NCBI RefSeq assembly: GCF_001426585.1
Contig: NZ_LMEI01000011.1
Span: 370,240 to 434,239, forward strand
Reading direction: 5' to 3'
From: Streptomyces sp. Root431
GTDB taxonomy: Bacteria > Actinomycetota > Actinomycetes > Streptomycetales > Streptomycetaceae
DNA length: 64,000 nt
Shown here in pieces: positions 59,486 to 64,000 of this stretch. Numbering within the stretch: position 1 is the stretch's first letter; the number at the start of each line of letters is the position of its first letter. The notes under the pieces are model-generated. The model was given only the letters and a program-made list of their open reading frames with translations, did not search any database and was not told the DNA's origin. A program made the translations under genes and the position numbers.

Positions 59486-60131
59486 GGAACCTCCCTGTAG
59501 CAGGATCTCTGCGTTACCAGGTAGTAGCATCGGATCCGGCCGACCGGAAGTGTTCATGTCAAAACTGGGGATGAACTCCACTGCCCCTCAAGCGATCCTC
59601 CGGTGCCGACCGTCGAGATCCGGCCACGACAGGAAGCGGAACCTCCGCTCCCGATATGTGATCGAACGAGAACGCGACACATTCGCACAACAAAGCACAG
59701 AAGCGTGACCCCGCATCACTGTTCCCTGCATGCAAACGGATTGATCAAATCCGACCGGGACAGTTACGCATCTGACCGGCGAAGCTTCGCCAAACTGCGG
59801 AAAAGCGGGCCACAGATCAGGGACTTGCCATACAGTCCCATTCATCAATACCGTCGTACATCTCACCCGCACAGGTCCATCGGCACAGCGGCTCAGGGGA
59901 GGGCCCTAGCGTCGCGATGGCTCCCGTGCGGGGCGCGGTAGGGGGGTGCCGTGCTCGGTGTTCGTACGTGCGCCGGGTCGCGGGTACCGCGCGGCCAGTC
60001 ATGCCAACTCGCCGATCCCGCAAGGAGATCCTTCCTGTGCGGGCGGGGCGAGCACCCCCCTTTCGAACCGGACACACCATCGGACCGCCCAAGGGGTGGG
60101 CGGCCCACCGGACGAGAGGGAATCCAGACCC
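59486..60131. other. Long non-coding interval with AT-richer patch and palindromes
   Basis: 646 bases without a gene I can support. The patch from 59640 to 59830 is noticeably richer in A/T than its surroundings. It includes a 14-bp perfect palindrome GGCGAAGCTTCGCC at 59778-59791. A small hairpin GGTGGG-CGG-CCCACC at 60095-60109 lies just above the ribosome site of the next gene. A promoter for the glycosyltransferase operon should lie here. Confidence 0.55.
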
Positions 60132-60962
60132 ATGAGCTCGTTCCTGCGCCCGGCCACTACGGGCCAAGAAATGACCGAGCCGAGTCGAATAGCGGCCCAG
60201 TACCGCGCTATCACCTCGCATTTGGCGATCACTCCCCCGGTGAGTGTCGTCATTCCCGCAATGAATGAAGCCGAAAATCTTCCGTACGTCTTCAAGACGC
60301 TGCCGGAATGGATCCACGAAGTCGTCCTCGTCGACGGAAATTCCACCGACGACACCGTGAACGTCGCCCGCGAACTCCGGCCGGACGTCAAGGTCGTCAA
60401 GCAGGTCGGCAAGGGCAAGGGCGACGCCCTGATCAGCGGCTTCGCCGCCTGCACGGGCGACATCATCGTCATGGTCGACGCGGACGGCTCGGCCGACGGC
60501 CAGGAGATCGTCTCCTACGTCTCCGCCCTCGTCGGCGGCGCCGACTTCGCCAAGGGCTCGCGATTCGCCAACGGCGGTGGCACGGACGACATGACGACCA
60601 TTCGCCGGCTCGGCAACTGGGCGCTCTGCACGCTCGTCAACCGGAAGTTCGGCGCCCGCTACACCGACCTCTGCTACGGCTACAACGCCTTCTGGCGCCA
60701 CTGCCTCGACAAGGTCACGCTCGACTGCACCGGATTCGAGATCGAGACCCTCATCAACATCCGGGTCGTCAAGGCCGGCCTCAAGGTCCAGGAAGTGCCC
60801 AGCCACGAATACCTGCGCATCCACGGCGTCAGCAACCTCAACGCCGTGCGCGACGGGATCCGGGTCCTCAAGGTCATCCTGCGGGAGAAGGGCCTCAAGA
60901 AGGCCGCCCGCCGCCGTCCCGCCGCGTTCTCGGTCAACGTCCCCCGGGGAGAGGCGTCTTGA
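60132..60962 (+). CDS. Family 2 glycosyltransferase, polyprenyl-phosphate type (276 aa)
   Basis: GT-A fold: PPVSVVIPAMNEAENLPYVF (start), VDGNSTDDT, the DxD metal motif MVDADGSAD, then KGSRFANGGGTDDMTTIRRLGNWALCTLVNRKFG, and the DPM1-like GFEIETLINIRVVKAGLKVQEVPSHE. No transmembrane helix is seen, as in dolichyl/polyprenyl-phosphate mannose synthase-like enzymes. It is likely to charge a lipid carrier or start a surface glycan. ATG 60132 with GAGAGGG is taken; the earlier in-frame start at 59946 would add 62 odd residues. Its stop overlaps the next start as TTGA. Confidence 0.93.
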   Translation: MSSFLRPATTGQEMTEPSRIAAQYRAITSHLAITPPVSVVIPAMNEAENLPYVFKTLPEWIHEVVLVDGNSTDDTVNVARELRPDVKVVKQVGKGKGDALISGFAACTGDIIVMVDADGSADGQEIVSYVSALVGGADFAKGSRFANGGGTDDMTTIRRLGNWALCTLVNRKFGARYTDLCYGYNAFWRHCLDKVTLDCTGFEIETLINIRVVKAGLKVQEVPSHEYLRIHGVSNLNAVRDGIRVLKVILREKGLKKAARRRPAAFSVNVPRGEAS

Positions 60963-62155
60963 GCGACAGCACGTCCCCGCACGGCTTCTCGGTGGTGATC
61001 TGCGTCTACACGGAGGAGCGGTGGGAGGACATCCTTGCTGCCGTCGACTCCGTACGGAAGCAGTCGCTGCCGCCGCTGGAGACCCTGCTCGTGGTCGACC
61101 ACAACGAGCGGCTCCTGGAACGGCTCACCGAGGAGTACGCGGACGAACGGCTCCGTGAGGAGGTGCGGGTGCTCGCCAACGCGGGCCCCCGCGGCCTCTC
61201 CTCCGGCCGCAACACCGGAATCGCCGCCTCCCGGGGCGAGTTCGTGGCCTTCCTCGACGACGACGCCGTCGCCGAGCGGGACTGGCTCCACCACTTCGCC
61301 GCCGCCTACGACGGGCCCGAGGTCATGGCCGTCGGCGGCCGGACCCTGCCCGCCTGGGCCTCCGGCCGCCGGCCCGCCTGGTTCCCCGAGGAGTTCGACT
61401 GGGTCGTCGGCTGTACGTACCGGGGCCTGCCCCCGGGCCGGGTCCGGGTGCGCAACGTCCTCGGCGGCAACGCCTCCTTCCGCCGCACCGCCTTCGACGC
61501 GGCGGGCGGCTTCGCCACCGGCATCGGCCGGGACGGCGACCGGCGGCCCCTCGGCTGTGAGGAGACCGAGCTGTGCATCCGGCTCGCCAAGTCGCTGCCC
61601 GGGGCGATCCTGCTCATCGACGACCGGGCGGTCATCCACCACAAGGTGCCCGCCGTCCGCGAGCGCTTCGGCTACTTCCGCACCCGGGTGTACGCGGAGG
61701 GGCTCTCCAAAGCGCTCGTCGCGCAGAGCGTCGGCGCACAGAAGGGCCTGGAGTCCGAACGGCGCTACACGACACGGGTGTTGCCCTCGGGCGTCCTGCG
61801 CGGGGTGGGCGACGCGCTGCGCGGCCGGTCCGGCGGCGCGGGGCGGGCCGGGGCGATCGTGACCGGGGTGACGGTCGCCGCCGGCGGCTACGCGCTGGGC
61901 ACCCTGCGGGCCCGGCGCGGCGGGCCGGCCTTCTCCTGGGGACCGATCGAACGGACCGAGGACAGCACGGCGAAGGACAGCGCGGCCAAGGACGGCACGG
62001 TCAAGGGCAGCGCGGCCAAGAGCAGCGCGGCCAAGAGCAGCGCGGCGAAAGGCAGCGCGGCCAAGGGCAGCGCGCCGGAGGACAGCGCGGCGCAGGCGCC
62101 CGCGGTGAAGGTGTCCGCCGGGCAGGACAGCACCCCCGAGGGGGCCACCCCGTGA
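60959..62155 (+). CDS. Family 2 glycosyltransferase with Ala/Lys/Ser-rich C-terminal tail (398 aa)
   Basis: GT2 core: FSVVICVYTEERWEDILAAVDSVRKQSLPPLETLLVVDHN, NAGPRGLSSGRNTGIAASRGEFVAFLDDDAV (DxD-type DDD), RNVLGGNASFRRTAFDAAGGF, CEETELCIRL (the EExE/ED motif) and HKVPAVRERFGYFRTRVYAEG. It resembles the glycosyltransferases of actinobacterial exopolysaccharide/ArnT-like loci. A hydrophobic stretch AIVTGVTVAAGGYALGTLRA is followed by a 70-residue repeat tail (AKDSAAKDGTVKGSAAKSS type). TTG 60959 overlaps the previous stop (TTGA). Confidence 0.9.
   Translation: MSDSTSPHGFSVVICVYTEERWEDILAAVDSVRKQSLPPLETLLVVDHNERLLERLTEEYADERLREEVRVLANAGPRGLSSGRNTGIAASRGEFVAFLDDDAVAERDWLHHFAAAYDGPEVMAVGGRTLPAWASGRRPAWFPEEFDWVVGCTYRGLPPGRVRVRNVLGGNASFRRTAFDAAGGFATGIGRDGDRRPLGCEETELCIRLAKSLPGAILLIDDRAVIHHKVPAVRERFGYFRTRVYAEGLSKALVAQSVGAQKGLESERRYTTRVLPSGVLRGVGDALRGRSGGAGRAGAIVTGVTVAAGGYALGTLRARRGGPAFSWGPIERTEDSTAKDSAAKDGTVKGSAAKSSAAKSSAAKGSAAKGSAPEDSAAQAPAVKVSAGQDSTPEGATP
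61969..62100. repeat. In-frame 12-15-bp coding repeats (AK[D/G/S]SA units)
   Basis: Short tandem units such as GGCCAAGAGCAGCGC and GGCGAAAGGCAGCGC encode about ten AKxSA repeats at the glycosyltransferase C-terminus. All copies keep the reading frame, so length variation would be tolerated. Confidence 0.8.
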
Positions 62156-62964
62156 GCGCGGAGACCGGAGCCGTACCCGCCCGGGGCGTGCCCGTCCTCA
62201 TGTACCACGCCGTCGACCGGGATCCGGCCCCCGCCACCCTGGGGCTCTCCGTCACCCCCGAGGCGTTCGCCGCGCAGATGGCGGTGGTCGCCGAGCGTGG
62301 GTTCACCCCGCTGACGACCGCGGCGCTCGCCACCGCCTGGCGCACCGGCGGCCCGCTGCCCGAGCGGCCGCTCCTCGTCACCTTCGACGACGGCTACGAG
62401 GGCGTGCACCGGCACGCCCTCCCGGTGCTCGCCGAGCACTCCTTCGCGAGCACCGTCTTCGTCTCCACCGGCTGGCTGCGCGGCAAGCACGAAGTAGGCG
62501 GGGCCCTCGACACCATGCTCGACTGGGGACAGGTGCGCGAACTGGCCGACGCGGGCACGGAGATCGGCGGCCACAGCCACACCCATCCGCAGCTCGACCA
62601 GCTCGACGCGCGGCGGCTGCGCTTCGAGACGCTGCGCTGCCGGGAGATCGTCGGCGAGGAGCTCGGGACCGCCCCGGTCTCCTTCGCGTATCCGTACGGC
62701 TACTCCAGCCGGCGGGTCCGGCGGACGGTCCGGGAGGCCGGGTTCGCCCAGGCGCTCGCCGTCGGCAACGCCCTGGCCTGCCGCTGCCAGGGGCCGTACG
62801 CCCTGGAGCGGGTCACCGTGCGCCGGTCGACGGACATCAAGGAGTTCACCCGGCTCGTGGAGGGCCGGGCCCTCGCGTGGAACTTCGCGGCGGACCGGGT
62901 CGCGACGAAGGGGTACGCGCTCGTGCGGCGCGCCCGGGGGGCCGTGCGGGGCCACTGGATCTGA
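62152..62964 (+). CDS. Polysaccharide deacetylase family protein, NodB-like (270 aa)
   Basis: Carbohydrate esterase 4: PVLMYHAVD at the N-terminus (as in PgaB/YadE), catalytic TFDDGYEGVH (base and metal Asp), metal HSHTHPQL (HxxxH), PVSFAYPYGYSSRRV, then a C-terminal strand region. No signal peptide, so it may work on a lipid-linked intermediate inside the cell. GTG 62152 overlaps the upstream stop (GTGA). With the two glycosyltransferases it makes a three-gene unit for a deacetylated cell-surface glycan or glycolipid. Confidence 0.93.
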   Translation: MSAETGAVPARGVPVLMYHAVDRDPAPATLGLSVTPEAFAAQMAVVAERGFTPLTTAALATAWRTGGPLPERPLLVTFDDGYEGVHRHALPVLAEHSFASTVFVSTGWLRGKHEVGGALDTMLDWGQVRELADAGTEIGGHSHTHPQLDQLDARRLRFETLRCREIVGEELGTAPVSFAYPYGYSSRRVRRTVREAGFAQALAVGNALACRCQGPYALERVTVRRSTDIKEFTRLVEGRALAWNFAADRVATKGYALVRRARGAVRGHWI

Positions 62965-63047
62965 CGTACCGCCAAGCCGGGGACCGGGGGGAACGTCCCG
63001 TTCAAAACACGGTGCACGGAATGCCCGGTTGCCGGATCATGGGCGCC

Positions 63048-64000
63048 ATGGCTGACACCCCACCGGTACCGTCCGAACCGCAGCGGTCGCTGCCGATCAG
63101 GCTCAACCTCGACGACAGCGACTCGCCGGCCGACGTCGTCGACGCGCTCTTCCTCGGCCGCTTCGCGACCGGCGAGCAGCCCCACTCGCACAGCACCACC
63201 CTGGACCGGGTCAAGCCCGAGGCGACGCTCCTCCCGGCGGGCGCGCGGGTGCTGCGGGCCGCGAAGGACGACGACCGCAGCGCCGTGCTCGCCGAGGGCG
63301 AGGGCTGGACGCTGCTGATCTCCCGCTGGAACCGCGGCGCGGACGTCACGGTCACGGCCTCGGAGGCGGAGCTCGCCGAGCGGGTCCTGAAGGAGGCGAC
63401 CGACGGGGCGAAGGACGAGCCGGAACCGCAGCCGGAGAACGTGACCATGGGGTTCTGGTACGTGTCGCCCCGGCGCGGCCCGCATCGCACCACCCGGCAG
63501 ATCAGCGCCGGGACGTGGGAGGAGGTCCGGCCCAACTACTCGGCGCCGGTGGCCGATTCCATGGACCGGCTGATGAAGGTGACGCCCGAGTCGATCGCGG
63601 GCCGGCTCCTGCTGCTGCACGGGCCGCCGGGGACGGGCAAGACGTCCGCGCTGCGGACCCTGGCCAGGTCCTGGCGCGACTGGTGCCAGGTGGACTGCGT
63701 CCTGGACCCGGAGCGGCTGTTCAACGACGTCGGCTATCTGATGGACATCGCCATCGGGGAGGACGAGGGCACGGCGAAGGGCCGCTGGCGGCTGCTGCTC
63801 CTGGAGGACTGCGACGAGCTGATCCGGGGCGAGGCGAAGCACACGGCGGGGCAGGCCCTGTCGCGGCTGCTCAACCTGACGGACGGGCTGCTCGGGCAGG
63901 GGCGCAACGTCCTGGTCGGTGTCACCACCAACGAGGACCTGGAGCGGCTCCACCCGGCCGTGGTCCGCCCCGGCCGCTGTCTGGCCCGCGTCGAGGTCGG
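63048..64000 (+). CDS. DUF5925 AAA ATPase, 3' end outside window
   Basis: The N-terminal DUF5925 domain reads LPIRLNLDDSDSPADVVDALFLGRFATGEQPHSHSTTL in parts. A spaced WNRGADVTV and NVTMGFWYVSPRRGPHRTTRQI follow. Then comes an AAA+ module: Walker A GPPGTGKTS (about residue 190) and Walker B LLLLEDCDEL, followed by VVRPGRCLARVEV (second region of homology). The ATPase is of the kind that remodels proteins in a hexamer. The start is uncertain: ATG 63048, with in-frame ATGs at 63039 and 63021. It runs off the right edge at residue ~317. Confidence 0.9.
   Translation, partial: MADTPPVPSEPQRSLPIRLNLDDSDSPADVVDALFLGRFATGEQPHSHSTTLDRVKPEATLLPAGARVLRAAKDDDRSAVLAEGEGWTLLISRWNRGADVTVTASEAELAERVLKEATDGAKDEPEPQPENVTMGFWYVSPRRGPHRTTRQISAGTWEEVRPNYSAPVADSMDRLMKVTPESIAGRLLLLHGPPGTGKTSALRTLARSWRDWCQVDCVLDPERLFNDVGYLMDIAIGEDEGTAKGRWRLLLLEDCDELIRGEAKHTAGQALSRLLNLTDGLLGQGRNVLVGVTTNEDLERLHPAVVRPGRCLARVEV

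Noticed and set aside
59588..59872. A 94-codon minus-strand frame in the long intergenic region
   Set aside because: No ribosome site, no recognisable domain and atypical composition. Left as non-coding.

Overview
The window is a chromosomal segment of a Streptomyces or close relative. The DNA is very GC-rich, nearly every codon ends in G or C, and start and stop codons overlap constantly (ATGA, GTGA). The gene families also fit: many TetR repressors, Tat/Sec-secreted hydrolases, a class F sortase, a SARP/LAL-type regulator, DrrAB-like ABC exporters, SoxR and DUF5925. No rRNA, tRNA, CRISPR array, prophage or complete insertion sequence was seen. One small transposon-derived element (MITE-like, 27045-27180) is present.

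1-16 kb: acyl-CoA and fatty-acid type metabolism. This includes a phosphotransferase fragment, two acyl-CoA dehydrogenases, an SDR, MaoC and several TetR regulators. Interspersed are two secreted enzymes (a NamZ-like muramidase and an erythromycin-esterase family protein), an alpha/beta hydrolase, a degenerate BKACE protein and SoxR. An ArsR-type regulator and an EamA exporter share an operator, and a gamma-butyrolactone-receptor-like TetR has an ARE-like palindrome upstream.

16-19.5 kb: a TetR repressor diverges from a YdcZ-type transporter, metallo-beta-lactamase-fold protein and DsbA-like protein operon. Two matching 21-bp operators lie between them, and a strong intrinsic terminator ends the operon.

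19.7-25.9 kb: the highlight. Seven tightly coupled genes match the RohP-RohQ-RohR-RohS pathway, which converts L-arginine to 2-aminoimidazole and then to the nitroimidazole antibiotic azomycin. A Rieske ferredoxin, an NCS1 nucleobase-type permease and a PDR/VanB-type reductase are fused into the same operon. RohS keeps a complete set of seven candidate di-iron ligands. The core pathway is known from Streptomyces cattleya. The dedicated redox chain and the permease are the parts that look new to me.

26-49 kb: a Zn-alcohol dehydrogenase and an aldehyde dehydrogenase flank the MITE-like element. They are followed by a secreted subtilisin with an FG-GAP protein, and by a SARP/LAL regulator carrying a frameshift. 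Next come a class F sortase with a partner lacking LPXTG, a citrate-type transporter, a molybdopterin oxidoreductase with a TetR, and an uncharacterised operon (beta-helix membrane protein, cupredoxin-like lipoprotein, polytopic membrane protein).

48.5-64 kb: homogentisate dioxygenase with a GntR regulator, two hypothetical proteins (one resembling an orphan type ISP specificity domain), and a TetR with a DrrAB-like exporter and twin operators. Then follow a CoA-transferase, a membrane pseudokinase, a secreted SGNH esterase, a two-glycosyltransferase plus polysaccharide-deacetylase operon, and the start of a DUF5925 AAA ATPase.

All functions are read by eye from sequence motifs. No database search was run.
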